64,000 nt of DNA from contig JARVLF010000017.1 of assembly GCA_030849465.1 (NCBI GenBank), positions 710,475 to 774,474 of the forward strand, read 5' to 3'. Below are positions 9,450 through 20,468 of this stretch, piece by piece. Made by a program: the position numbers and the translations under genes. The notes under the pieces were generated by a model. The model was not told the origin of the DNA, searched no databases, and was given only the letters and a program-made list of their open reading frames with translations. Position 1 is the stretch's first letter, and each line of letters opens with the position of its first letter. This DNA is from Moesziomyces globuligerus. Its lineage: Eukaryota; Basidiomycota; Ustilaginomycetes; Ustilaginales; Ustilaginaceae.

Positions 9450-11774
9450 CTAGCGTTTCTTGCGCGATCCGCCGCCCCTTCTACCGCCGCCGCTCTTTGG
9501 CTGCGGGGCATCGTCTTCGGCATCGCGGTCTTCAGGGGCTGCGCGTTTCCTTCCGGTCCTGCTGGCCGCCGGACCGGTGGGGATGGCGGGGTCGTCGAGA
9601 TCCCTGCCTGCCCTGCGTTCGGATCTCGCCTGGCTCCTCACCTCTCTCTCGCGCTCTCGTTCGCGTTCTCGCTCTCGCTCGCGATCGCGGTCGCGATCGG
9701 AACGATGGACATCGCGCTCCCTCTCGCGCTCCCTCTCTCTGTGGTCACGAGACGAACCTCCACCACCTCCTCCTCTCCTCCTCCTCCCGCCCGCAGACGA
9801 CTGCGAGGCGGCATCGTCGTCGATCTCTTCGGTGCGCTTGGCCGAACGACCCGCACCTCGACGCGAATACTCTTCCTCTCCCCGACCATTCGCGCTCGCC
9901 GAATCGTGCTCGTACGTCCCCTCCCTACGGCCGCGTCCACCGCGCGCGCGTCGCGAGCTACGCTCGTCGCCATCGCGCGGCGACACATCCCATCCGCTCG
10001 TCTCGCGGCCGTAGTCGCGGCTGCGGTCTCGCGCCTCCCACTCGTCGTCGTGCGCGCGTCGATCGCGCTCCTCATCCCCGCCTCCCGTAGCGCCGTAGTC
10101 GAGCAGGTCCGCAGCACCCGCGCCAGTGTCGCGGTCGTTGTACCGTTTGCTTGGATTCCTCGGTCCCGAAGGCACATTCGCAGGCAGCGTGGGCGAGACA
10201 CCTCGACCGCCGCGCGAGCTCGACGAGGCCGCAGCCGCCGCAGCGCGTCCGCGGATCGAGGCGCCCTTGATCGTCGCCCCACCCGCGCTCGACGAGGCAC
10301 CCTTGGCCGGCGGCGCCGACTTGGAGCCTGCGTGCGCCGAGCCGCCGCGCTTGCCAGCCGGCGTGGCATCCGCCTCGGCCGCCTCACCGCCGTTGGCAGG
10401 CACCGGAATGCCCGCCGCCGCCACCTGCGAAGCATCGACGCCCGAAGCGCCAAAGAAGGCCGACATGTCGGCGTTCGACATGGGCTTCATGGGCACGCTG
10501 GGCGGCAGCGGCGCCAGGCCGACGGGCGCATCGTCGTCGTCTTGGTCCTTGATCTCGGCGTCGGCGCGGCGAGGGCTGGCAGACGCATCCCATCCGCGGT
10601 CAACATGGTCGCGCTCGGGATCCTGCATGCGCTCGTGCGCGGGCGGCAAGGGCGAGTTGCGTTGGTCCGGTCTCGACTGACTGGACCCGTCGTGGCCCGA
10701 GCCCGAGGCGCCGTTGAAGGGCTGACCACCAAACATGCCGGGCATCATCATGGGCGGAGGCGGCATGCCGGGCATGGGAGGCATGCCAGACATGCTGGCC
10801 ATCATGGCCATCATCTGGTCCGGCGGCATGGATGGCATACCCATGGGGCCAGAGCCACCGTTGGGCGCGCCCATCTGCGCCATCATGGCCTGCATGGCCG
10901 GCGGCGGCGGCGGCATCATGGCCATCATCTGCTGCATGTTGGGCATGCCGTCGGCGTGGTTGGCGCCAAACATGGCGGCTTCGAGCTGCTTGCGCGCGTC
11001 GGTGGTGCGCTCCTTCTTGGTGCGCCAGACGCTCCAGGTGTCTTCGTTGAAGCCGTAGTTGAAGTAGTCGGTAAGGTCGGCGCCGTAGCGGCGCCAGGGC
11101 TTTTCGGCGAGGCTCTCGAGGTCGATGTCAAAAATGTCGCGCGCCGAGCTCTCCTCCTCCTCGACGACGTCTTCGGGCTTGGGGAAGGCGCGCTCCTGGG
11201 GACCGGGGGAGAGGTTGAGGCGGGGAGCGGTGGAGGGAACAGCGGGCGGACCGCCCTCGGGCCCCGCAGCGTCCGTGGCGATCTGAGGCTTGACCGGAGG
11301 TGCACCGGGGGGCGGAGGCGCGGCTGCGCCTGGAGCAGCGGCAGCGGCGGATGCGGAGGCGGGACTAGCATTGGCGAGGAGCTGGGAGCGGGAAAGCGGC
11401 GTGTACTCGGAAGTGAGGCTGGACTGGGGACGCTGGGGCGTGCTCTGGTTGGGCAGAGGACGAGCGCCGGGCAGTGCGGGGCGTGCGCCAGGACGCGAGG
11501 GCGGTTGAGCCTCCTGGGTGGTGTCGATGATGAATTCGATATCCGAGTCGCTGTCATCGTCGTCATCCGCGTCGTCTTGGTCGTCGTCATCATCCTCGGC
11601 GTCATCGGCGTCTGTCGTCTCGGTCTGAGGAGCTTCGTCGGCTGCGTCAATTGGTGCGGCGCCTGTGGAGGCGGCGGTCGAATCAGCGCCGTTGACGGCA
11701 GTTGCTGGATTGGAGGCGGCAGGGGGAGCTGCGGGCTCGTCGCCGTAGAGGAAAGCATCGTCGTCGTCCTCCAT
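9450..11774 (-). CDS. FIP1: Fip1, polyadenylation factor subunit
   Basis: 774 residues, ATG at 11772-11774. An acidic N-terminus (Asp-rich around residues 45-85) is followed by the Fip1 signature at about residues 213-245: DIDLESLAEKPWRRYGADLT followed by DYFNYGFNEDTW. This is the segment that binds Yth1/CPSF30 and poly(A) polymerase. After it come a Met/Pro/Gly-rich stretch (about 275-350) and a long Arg/Asp/Glu tail (about 600-740) with pure RE and RD dipeptide runs, as in human FIP1L1. The yeast protein is much shorter and lacks this tail. The protein tethers poly(A) polymerase to the cleavage and polyadenylation complex in the nucleus. The long + strand frames over it are shadows of its biased codons. 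Confidence 0.92.
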   Translation of the reverse strand: MEDDDDAFLYGDEPAAPPAASNPATAVNGADSTAASTGAAPIDAADEAPQTETTDADDAEDDDDDQDDADDDDDSDSDIEFIIDTTQEAQPPSRPGARPALPGARPLPNQSTPQRPQSSLTSEYTPLSRSQLLANASPASASAAAAAPGAAAPPPPGAPPVKPQIATDAAGPEGGPPAVPSTAPRLNLSPGPQERAFPKPEDVVEEEESSARDIFDIDLESLAEKPWRRYGADLTDYFNYGFNEDTWSVWRTKKERTTDARKQLEAAMFGANHADGMPNMQQMMAMMPPPPPAMQAMMAQMGAPNGGSGPMGMPSMPPDQMMAMMASMSGMPPMPGMPPPPMMMPGMFGGQPFNGASGSGHDGSSQSRPDQRNSPLPPAHERMQDPERDHVDRGWDASASPRRADAEIKDQDDDDAPVGLAPLPPSVPMKPMSNADMSAFFGASGVDASQVAAAGIPVPANGGEAAEADATPAGKRGGSAHAGSKSAPPAKGASSSAGGATIKGASIRGRAAAAAASSSSRGGRGVSPTLPANVPSGPRNPSKRYNDRDTGAGAADLLDYGATGGGDEERDRRAHDDEWEARDRSRDYGRETSGWDVSPRDGDERSSRRARGGRGRREGTYEHDSASANGRGEEEYSRRGAGRSAKRTEEIDDDAASQSSAGGRRRRGGGGGGSSRDHRERERERERDVHRSDRDRDREREREREREREREVRSQARSERRAGRDLDDPAIPTGPAASRTGRKRAAPEDRDAEDDAPQPKSGGGRRGGGSRKKR

Positions 11775-14458
11775 GATGGCGATGGATGATTGAGCACACT
11801 CGCTCTGAAGATGGTGGTGCTATAGGAGAGACGCGGTATGACGTGTCGGTTCAAAAGATGCGATATGGTGAAGATGCGCGGTAGGGAGGATGAGGTTCGG
11901 ATGTCGTTGCGAACTGGCCAACGAGAGACGATGTCGCACCTTCCAATTTTGCGCTCCCTCGCATCACGCGGCGCGCCAACCTCGATACGCGCCGAATCGG
12001 GAAATGCTCATCGGCGATCTCAGCAATTTCGACGATCACCAACCTCCAGCGAGCCAGATGCGACTCCGAAGGGCCGGTAGCGTGCCGCACCAAACTCGGG
12101 CCGGGACGGAGGCTGTCTCGGGACCGCACGGCCCGACCCGTTTCGCTTTGCCACCACAGCGACAGCGAGGAGGACTGGGTTGCAACGCGATCTTGCGTGC
12201 ATGGATACATACGCAAGGACCCGCACGGCCCCGCTCGGCAAGGCGAGGTGAGGCGTGTCTGAGCGGTGCGTGGGTCGAGGCCAAGCGAGCGACCTGCCCA
12301 AGGGAGCCCAGGGAGCCGTCTGCGTGGTTGCGTCGAGGCTCGAGGATCGTGATGATCGCGCGCGCAGGCCCGCACGGTCGCGCATCCACGCTCGAAGGGG
12401 TGGGAATGCGAATGCAAGAAGAAGCTCAGGGAATAAGCGGACGCAAGTGTGACTGTGGCGCGCTCGACGTGAACCCTAGGGTCCAGAAAGGGTGCGTGGC
12501 GTCGAGGGCTGACATGGGTTTCCACGGCACGGATCCAAGCTTCCGAGGGTGCGTGCAAGTGGCAATTTCGGCGTCTACCGTACGGCATGCACCGCTACAC
12601 TTGCGAGGTGGCCGCTTCCGATCCTAGGCTGCGTCTGGGCTCGTAGACCCACGCACTTCTGAATTGTCATTAACCACGCGCAACGCCGAGGTCGGGGCTG
12701 ACGTGTGGATTGCCGACGCTGCCTTGTGCTGCTGAATGTTTGCTTCGGCTCTCTTGTTGGGTCACGACGGCCAATCCGAACGGAGGCTAGCCAACGGCCG
12801 TCTCGTGATCTGAGCGCAGAGGCGTCAACTGCGGCACGGACCCGAAAGCAAGAGAGGTGCGGAGCGTGGGGAGCGCAATCGCAATCAGTGGCAATCACAA
12901 TAACGCCGACGCGCGTCGAGGCAAGCCCAAAGCAGAGACCCTGGAGCGCCGGGCGGGAGAGCAGTGTTGGCCGTTAAGTTTCCACGGCCATCGGCGCGTG
13001 CCTCCTGGGGTCTGATGCCGAGATGGCCGCTTGCAGCCGCGCGGCGTGTTGTGGCCAAACGGCACGCCGTCCGCGCCAAACCGCCAGCCGTTTTGGATTT
13101 TCACTTTTCAGCCAGCTGCTGCTCCCTTGCCTCGAGAGCCAAGCAAGCGCAAGAAAAATTTCCAGCTCTTCTGCCCTGCTCTGCCCTGCTCTGCCCTGCT
13201 CTGCCCTGCTCTGCCTCGACTGAGCCGCGCGCCTCGCCTTTCGCCTCGCTTGACGGTTCACTCCGCACCCGGCAGGAGCTCAGCGTTGAGCATCCAACCC
13301 GCCCACGGCCTCGGTCCATCCGCGCGCGCGCCCTCACGCAGAGAGCCAACACCTGGCTACAGACGCCAGTGTCACCTATCGCTCTCACCACCATCGTTGC
13401 CTCCAGCTGTGCAATATCCGGTCATTACATCCTCTTTCCATGAGCCACTGATCCTTCAGCCGCTCCCATCCCATCCTCGACCTTTCGTCGCTACCCAAGC
13501 CCCTCTCTGGGCACTTCCATCACCACAGCCTCCGATTTCGCTAGGCTACTCCCTCCGTCTCTTGGACCTCGACAAAGCTCCATTCAGCTTCCATCTCGAC
13601 GCACCTCTCCAACATCGTTGCATCCCACACCACCTTTGCAACACCTTCATCCTATCGTGTGCGCGCTATCTCCAACCAACCTGCGCCCATCCCTCTTGAC
13701 TAAGCACAATCTTCGCCTCTGCACGCTAGGCTGGCTTTGATGTTGGCTTCGATCCAAGAATCGCCACCACACATTCTTCAAATCCACCAGCCTCGACAGC
13801 ATCTCTGAATCTAGATCGCGATCCCCACTCGCATCATCAGCGTCTTCTCTGCGCCACCGCCACCACCAACCACCACTGCCTGAGCGTCGCAGCCTCAGCC
13901 AAACCGCAACCCCCTCCTCTGCTGCACACACACAGCAGTCTCTAGTGGGTTGCAGGCGAGGCAAACCGACAGTCTCAGCGCACCTCGCGCGCTCCGCGAC
14001 CACCATCTCGTAGTCTTTTCTACTCCCCACGCCTCAGGCGTTCCGGCAGCCGACATCGCTCTGCCTTCCCCCCTCAACATCTAGCGATCCTTCTCGCATC
14101 TCTTTTTCTTTTCTTCGGCACCCAGCGCCCCTTTCCCCATCCCTCTCGACACTCAAGACTTGCGCCCCGTTCCCTCGAGCCAAGGAGAGCCAGTTCATTC
14201 CAGCTAGCTCCTCCTTCACGTTTCAGAGTTTCAGGTAACCCTCCAGCTTTCTCTTCAAAGCCAACAGGATACCTTCCTCTCTTAAGCGACTCCCTCTTCA
14301 GCGTCCGATTCGTTACGCTAGCGCTCCCTCCCGACCGCCGCACAAGTCTCTCATCGCACCTCAACCCTATACCTCTCCAACCACATATACCCTCTCCCCT
14401 CTTTTTTATTTTTTTTAATCGCTGTCACCCTCTGCGCAGGCAGCTACACTCTCAGTCG
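11775..14458. other. Gene-free 2.7 kb between FIP1 and WC-1, ending in a long pyrimidine-rich leader
   Basis: FIP1 and the photoreceptor gene are divergent across this interval. Several frames of 100-245 codons occur, but none shows a domain or consistent codon bias. From about 13,300 to 14,458 the + strand is strongly C/T-rich with few G, and ends with a T-rich run (about 14,401-14,418) 40 bp before the start codon. This is what a long untranslated leader of the photoreceptor mRNA would look like. A 10-bp repeat lies at 13,171-13,215. Confidence 0.55.
13171..13215. repeat. 10-bp tandem repeat CTGCCCTGCT, four units plus a partial one
   Basis: CTGCCCTGCT is repeated four times in perfect register, followed by a half unit (CTGCC). 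It is non-coding and lies upstream of the photoreceptor gene. Confidence 0.92.
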
Positions 14459-17400
14459 ATGATGGCAGACACTTTCGACTTCGACGCCTTCATCTCGTCG
14501 CCCTCCCAGGCTGACATCGCCCAGCCAGCCGCCCCCACCAACACCGCCCCCGCCCCGTCCTCCGCCGAACAGCTCGTCAACTCCTTCGCCAGCCATGCCG
14601 CCTCGCACCCGCAGAACGGCAGCGATCAGTCGCTCCTCACCGCCCCCTCCAACGACATGGTCTCCTCCTTCTCCGACCAGGGCATGAACGGTACCATCGA
14701 CATGATGAGCAGCTCATCCCTCATGGGCCAATCCGACTCCATGATGTACGGCTCGAACTTTGGCGAGTCGTTCGGAAACGACCTCATGGACTCGTGGGAC
14801 ATGAACAACACCGCCAACAACGCCAACGGCTCCTCTGCCTTTGACTTTTCCGGTGTCAGTGCATCCGAATCGGCCGCTCAGTCCAACAACACCCTCAACA
14901 GTGTCAAGGGCTCTGCGTCCTTCGGCTCCCAATCGCGAAACGGGCAGGCTCCTATCCCGATTCCAGCCGCTCAGGCTGGCGACGCCGCCGCCGCCGCCGC
15001 TGCTGCAGCCCACACCGCCAAAGCAGCTCGCGGCATCACCTCGTCCTATCGCGATCAGATTGCCGCTCACCACTCGCAACTCATGAGCACCAGCACCGCC
15101 CCCGGTCTCAACGGCAGCCGAAGCACCTCGTCGATCCCGCGCGTCACCACCTTCAAACGGGCCCAGCCGCCCATGCACCGCGGCATCACCGCCCCCAACG
15201 CTGCAAAGGCCAACCTCAGCCTTCAGGAGCGCCGTCGCCTCTCGCGACAGGCCGCCAAGCAGCAGGGCGTGCATGCCGCCACAGCGCACCAGGCAACGCC
15301 GAAGCAGAACGCTGCCGTGTCAGGACCAGCCTCACCATTCTCGGCCATGGCGGGCCGCGGCACCAAGCGGGGCATCAACGGTGATGAAAGCCACCTCGGC
15401 AGCAGTCCCCTTCAGCCCATGCCTGCGCCGACCCGCACGGTCTCGTTCATGAACGACTCGTCGGGCTCGTCGGTGTCGTCGACCGGCTTGTCGCCTCAGA
15501 AGACGATGGACAGCCGGGCCTCGAGCTTTATGCACAACGGCCCAGCCATCGGCAGCGTCGGAAATGGCCTGGATGCGGCATCCTCCTCGGTGTACCAGGG
15601 CAGCTTCAACACCACCTCGGGCGAGGCGGTCCCCACCACCAACAAGTACTCGACCTCGGGCGTCGACGTTCTCGGCATCCTCTCGCGCGCCATCACCCGC
15701 CCCAACCCGAGCATCGCGCTCGGCCCCGTCGACCTCTCCTGCTCCTTCGCCATCTCGGATGCGCGTCATCCCGAACAGCCGCTCATCTATGCCAGCGAGA
15801 CGTTCTGCCACCTCACGGGCTACACGCTGCACGAGATCCTCGGGAAAAATTGCCGCTTCCTCCAGACCCCCGGCACCGCCCTCGAGGCCGGCTCGGAGCG
15901 TCAGCACACGGACAACCGCGCTGTAGAGCACCTCAAAAGGCACCTCAACGGCTTCCGCGAATGCCAGGCAAGCCTCATCAACTACCGCAAGGATGGCAGC
16001 CCGTTCATCAACCTCGTCACAGTGGTGCCCGTGTCGTGGTCGGATCCCTCGCAGGTGGACTTCCTCGTCGGCTTCCAGGTCGACCTCGTGGAGCAGCCCG
16101 GTGCGATCCTCGAGCGCAAGGAGGACGGCTCGTACCTCGTCAACTACCGCTCCATCAACGATCCGCCTCCGTCGGCCATGCTCGGCTCGGACGAGATGAT
16201 CAAGGACGCCGACGCCGAAGCCTCGAAGCAGGCCGCCATCGCCGCCGACATCCTCGACCTCATCCACGGCGTCGGCCCGTGCGACGCCAAGCAGTGGTCG
16301 CGCGTGCTGCTCGAGAACTCGCACGACCTCATCTATGTGCTCTCGCTCAAGGGCACGTTCCTCTACGTCTCACCTTCGATCGAGCGCATCCTCGGCTTCA
16401 CGGCCGAGGAGGTGATTGGCAAGTCCATCTCGGAGTTCTGCCATCCCAGCGACGTTGTGCCCGTCTTCCGCGAGCTCAAGGACTCGACGAGCAATGCGAG
16501 CATCGCCGCGGCTGCCTCGCGCAACATCCGCACCGAAGGTGTGGCCAATCCGCTCACCAAGGGTGGCGGAGGCCAAGCGGGTCCGCGCGTCAACCTGATC
16601 TTCCGCATGCGCCACAAGCACAACGGACACCGGTGGATCGAGAGCACGGGCAAGCTGCATCTCGAGCAAGGCAAGGGACGCAAGGTGGTCATCTCGAGCG
16701 GACGTCCTCGCCCGGTGTACAACCTGGCGTGGGAGCACGTGCGCCGCGGCGCCGAATCGACGCTGCCCTCGTTCTGGTCGAAGCTCTCGATCGACGGCAT
16801 CTTCCTCAGCACGACGGGCCCCATCGCCGAGGTGCTCAACTGCGACAGCAAGGACATCTTTGGACGTCACATGCTCGAGGTGACCAACTACGAGGCGGCG
16901 CCGTCGCTGCTGCAGGCTCTGCGCAGCAGCCAGGCGATGAGCGTATCGCACCTCATGGGCGATGGCGCGCGCAACACGACGCCCGTCTTTTCGTCGTTCT
17001 ACCCTTCGTCTGCCGCTGCGGGTCCGGCGCTGTCGACGGTGTTTGTGCACGTGCAGCGCGCGTCTGCGGAGAGCTCGTGGATGATCCCCAACGTGGCGTA
17101 TCCCAAAGGCGGACCGCAGCCTGCGTTTGACGCCACGGGCACGAGCGTCGACTCGCTCACGTCGGTGTTTGCCGAGCTCTCGACGTTCCGCAGCAGCTCG
17201 TGGGTGTTTGAGATGCACCAGCTGAAGAACGTCAACCGCCGTCTGAAGGACGAGATCCGAGCTTTGCGCCGCCAGTCTCGCGATCACCTCGGCTCGGGGG
17301 CGCCAGGCGTGGCGTCCAACGGAGTCAAGCTCTCCGGACCGCCGAGCCCGACGCCTGCGGGCGGACGGCGTCGCAGCCTGCACGCGGAGACGACGGCGTT

Positions 17401-17764
17401 CGGCAGCGGCCAAGAGACGGCGGTGCCGCACATCCAGGCGCCGAGTCCGATCAAGCGGCGACCGGACCACGGCCACGGGCACCGGCAGCATCTGCGACCG
17501 TCTGCGACGCTGGCGTATCTGCATGCGGGCCTTAGCACGGACCGGGGCAGCAGCAGCAGCTCGGGCTCGGAGATCTCGCCGTTTGGCGAGCGCGCGCCCA
17601 ACGATCGACGATCCGGATCGGGCGATGCGTCGGACGAGACGGCAGCGACGACGACGACGTCGGGCGACACGTCGGAGAAGGACGGCTCGAATCACGGCAG
17701 CGGTACGGGGAGCGGGAGCCAAAGTCGACGTGGCTCGGGATCGGCGGAAGCGTCGTCGAATTGA
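14459..17764 (+). CDS. wc-1: White Collar-1 type LOV-PAS blue-light receptor (no zinc finger)
   Basis: 1101 residues; two ATGs in a row mark the start. The N-terminus is Ser/Ala/Asn/Gln-rich with an Ala run near residue 177, fitting an activation region. The LOV domain covers about 425-545: the flavin-binding core GKNCRFLQTPG has its photoactive cysteine at residue 465, preceded by FCHLTGYTLHEIL. A second PAS (about 620-680, DLIYVLSLKGTFLYVSPSIE) and a third, weaker PAS (about 775-820, IDGIFLSTTGPIAEVLNCD) follow. A basic helix (about 920-950) may carry the nuclear signal. After that there are only Ser/Gly-rich sequences and no GATA zinc finger. Loss of the finger is known for basidiomycete WC-1 proteins, whose DNA binding comes from the WC-2 partner. 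It senses blue light and drives light-responsive transcription. Confidence 0.95.
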   Translation: MMADTFDFDAFISSPSQADIAQPAAPTNTAPAPSSAEQLVNSFASHAASHPQNGSDQSLLTAPSNDMVSSFSDQGMNGTIDMMSSSSLMGQSDSMMYGSNFGESFGNDLMDSWDMNNTANNANGSSAFDFSGVSASESAAQSNNTLNSVKGSASFGSQSRNGQAPIPIPAAQAGDAAAAAAAAAHTAKAARGITSSYRDQIAAHHSQLMSTSTAPGLNGSRSTSSIPRVTTFKRAQPPMHRGITAPNAAKANLSLQERRRLSRQAAKQQGVHAATAHQATPKQNAAVSGPASPFSAMAGRGTKRGINGDESHLGSSPLQPMPAPTRTVSFMNDSSGSSVSSTGLSPQKTMDSRASSFMHNGPAIGSVGNGLDAASSSVYQGSFNTTSGEAVPTTNKYSTSGVDVLGILSRAITRPNPSIALGPVDLSCSFAISDARHPEQPLIYASETFCHLTGYTLHEILGKNCRFLQTPGTALEAGSERQHTDNRAVEHLKRHLNGFRECQASLINYRKDGSPFINLVTVVPVSWSDPSQVDFLVGFQVDLVEQPGAILERKEDGSYLVNYRSINDPPPSAMLGSDEMIKDADAEASKQAAIAADILDLIHGVGPCDAKQWSRVLLENSHDLIYVLSLKGTFLYVSPSIERILGFTAEEVIGKSISEFCHPSDVVPVFRELKDSTSNASIAAAASRNIRTEGVANPLTKGGGGQAGPRVNLIFRMRHKHNGHRWIESTGKLHLEQGKGRKVVISSGRPRPVYNLAWEHVRRGAESTLPSFWSKLSIDGIFLSTTGPIAEVLNCDSKDIFGRHMLEVTNYEAAPSLLQALRSSQAMSVSHLMGDGARNTTPVFSSFYPSSAAAGPALSTVFVHVQRASAESSWMIPNVAYPKGGPQPAFDATGTSVDSLTSVFAELSTFRSSSWVFEMHQLKNVNRRLKDEIRALRRQSRDHLGSGAPGVASNGVKLSGPPSPTPAGGRRRSLHAETTAFGSGQETAVPHIQAPSPIKRRPDHGHGHRQHLRPSATLAYLHAGLSTDRGSSSSSGSEISPFGERAPNDRRSGSGDASDETAATTTTSGDTSEKDGSNHGSGTGSGSQSRRGSGSAEASSN

Positions 17765-20468
17765 TTCTGACCTTGCCGGTGGAAATTGTAGATAAGAACC
17801 CGTGTACTATTGTTGTGGTTTGTTTATTCTTGGCTCACTCTCTAACCCTCACGGTAGGCCCGGCGCCCGGGGCGGGTCAGATGCACGCCATCGATCCGGA
17901 CGTGGATTGGGTGGGCAGGCTAGCCGAGACGTTATGACTCGAATGGCAGACTTTGGATTATTGTATGATGTCGACGAGTGATGGCGAGCGAGCACGTGCC
18001 AGTCTTTGGAGTTGAGCGAATAAGACATGCGGAGGCCAAGGTGCGAGGAGGGGAGGCGAGGAGCGATCGAGTGTTGAGTCTTGGGGATGATGTCAAGCGG
18101 GATTGGGCAAGGGATGACGTTGCGGGGGGAGGGTGTGGAAGCTCCACATTCCGGACCGACGTGATGGATGGAACACGATTCCGAGGAGGAGTCTTTATTG
18201 GCGAGATGTCTTTGTGGTGTCTCGGCTGGCGGAAGAAAAGATGCGAAAAAATCGAGGCGGCGAAAAAAACGCATTGGCTCACTGCGGAAGCCTCGCTCCG
18301 TATATGTCGCTACGGCTCATGTCTCAGAGCGCGCCGAAATCCGACGTCGAGCTCCATCCCGCCGCGTCTTCCGTCGACCGGTTCTAGATGCCGCTCTTTC
18401 CATTCCATCCATTCGCATGCTTTCGCCATGGGGGTTTTTCATGCGTTCGATGCTTCGGGTTGGCACTGCATCCAAGGCGGTACTGCGTGAGCTAGGTCAT
18501 GCCAACGTCTCACATGTGTTTGCCCCAAACCCCCGGAACCTATACCCCCTCCCGCTTGCCTGTTCTATCCTCGCTTACTGTCACTCTAGCCTCGACCGCT
18601 TCGACGGGTTCTGGCCCGCATTCAGACGTCCCACGCCCAACCAAAGCAACCGCGAAGCTCGATGTTCATGACACAAAGAAGACGCAAACTGCTCATCAGC
18701 ATGTCTCACCACTTGTCACGTTCGCCTTGCCACCGACACGGTGCAGTAAGACTCGGTAATCGCCCGCACCGGAACATATCTCACGCTAGACACGATGACG
18801 CCAACACGCCCAGCTCGATAGCGTAAACTCGCTCGAAAGGAATCGAACCACCTGTCAGAGTTACGCGAAGAACGTGCGATCGAGATGGTGGGGGTGCTTC
18901 TTCTGCACTTGCACAGCGATTGAGCAGATCGCGAATGTATGGGTGTGCATGATTGGTGGCGGGTCGGTTCACTGCCACAACCGCAGACACGGAAGCAATG
19001 GCGCGGCCACCTGCAGCGGGTTACAGCATTCGAGCTTCGAAGACCAAAGACTAAAGACCGAAGGGAGGGGCAACGCTTGAGTGAGAGCTGACACATAAAT
19101 TTAGTGAGGGTGGAGGGAGCGGCGGCCGATGGGCGCGGGCTGTCCTGTGCGGTATTGACGATTAAATTATTTTGGGCGGTTGTATTTTTGGCAGTAAGCG
19201 GCGAGGGGAGTTGGGCGCGTTGCAAGGCAAAGGCCTCGACTCGATTTGGGGATGACAAGTGTCAGAGACTGCGGGCTTTGGCTCTGGCATTTTGCGCTTT
19301 GCCGACCTCCAGCGTCACGGCACTTTTCGTTTTTCCTCCACTCCTCCACCTCGTCCAGCAGCGCGGCGGCACCTTTGGACCTACACGCCTGCGTAAGCGG
19401 CCAGAACACCTCGCGGTTCTATCGCCGCAACCGTCGAGCGAGCCCACCTCGCTTCCAGCACCCCGCCCTCGTGCGGAGGGCAAAGTTGGGCGGCTTCCGA
19501 TTCCTGCAACCCGGCCTCCGGCTTCCGCCCGCCCACCCCGCTTGCCTGCGCGCGCGCGCGCGCCAAAGTTGGTCCTCGCTTCGGTGTCTCATCCGCCCGT
19601 TGCTCCACCTGTCAAACCTGCCACTTGTCTACAAACGGACCTCGCACCGCCGCACCACATCCCATCCCATCCCATTCTTGCCCGCATTGTGCTGCTGCCG
19701 AGACGCATGCCAGGCCTGACGTCGTCGTTTCCCTACCCGCAATCGTCTTGGCCGACTCCCTTCCTCCCTTCCTCTCTGTCGGCCTTCCTGCCTGGCTCGG
19801 CAGCGCTAAGCTCACAAAGTTTCGCGGCGACGTGGCGGTGAACCTCCCCTCGCCTTGCCTTCCTCTCGCTTCACGGTCAATTCGAGACTTTCGCAAGTCT
19901 CGTTACCCGACCGAGCCTTATTTTCTTTGGGTCGCTTTCGCCATTCGCCTTCAGCCGTCAGGCTGCAGCGGATACGTCGACCTCGTGACGCATTTAGAGC
20001 TCTCCGAGCTACAGTCCCGCTGCCGAGAGAAGAGAGGCTAGCCCTCCGTTGTCTGCCCTGACATCATGATCGTGCGCACCGGCGAAAAGCTGTCAGTCAG
20101 CGCACCGGCGCTGCATTCCAGGCATGCGTCATTGTGTCCGCTCCCCGTCGTGGCTCCTCGGTGCTGTGCTGTCGCTTTCCACTCTCGCTTTGGGCTACGG
20201 AGGGTGGAGTCCGAGGCTTAGCGGCTTGTGTGACGACATGCAAGCACAAGGTCCAAAGTGTCCGCCACGGCCACCGAGCCGGGGCGTAGGAGCAGATGCC
20301 TTGACCCTGGGGCAGTATCGACACCTGCTCGGCACAGCGACTCGACAAGCACCGAGAGTCCACGTCGAAAAGCTTATAAGCATCCTCATCCCTCTATTCT
20401 TCCTGCTGATTTTGCATCGATACCACATCCTTTGATACCACACTCTACACAACGATATCTCTCCCATC
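17765..20468. other. Gene-free 2.7 kb between WC-1 and the allergen-like gene
   Basis: No frame here has a recognisable domain. Frames of 150-245 codons at 17,978-18,490, 19,104-19,841 and (minus) 18,716-19,258 have mixed base composition and no homology I can name. A GC alternation run (GCGCGCGCGCGCGC) lies near 19,551-19,564. The last 100 bp hold a TATA box and a pyrimidine-rich leader for the next gene. Confidence 0.5.
20375..20380 (+). promoter_or_regulatory. TATA box of the allergen-like gene
   Basis: TATAAG in AAGCTTATAAGCATCC, 94 bp before the ATG. A leader rich in C and T and free of upstream ATGs follows. Confidence 0.55.

Noticed and set aside
18781..18900. tRNA-like B box (GGTTCGATTCC on the minus strand)
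   Set aside because: The flanks do not form a T-stem or acceptor stem, so it is chance.
19104..19841. 245-codon frame in the WC-1/allergen-like gap
   Set aside because: Mixed composition, no domain, no promoter logic; it overlaps other frames of equal length.
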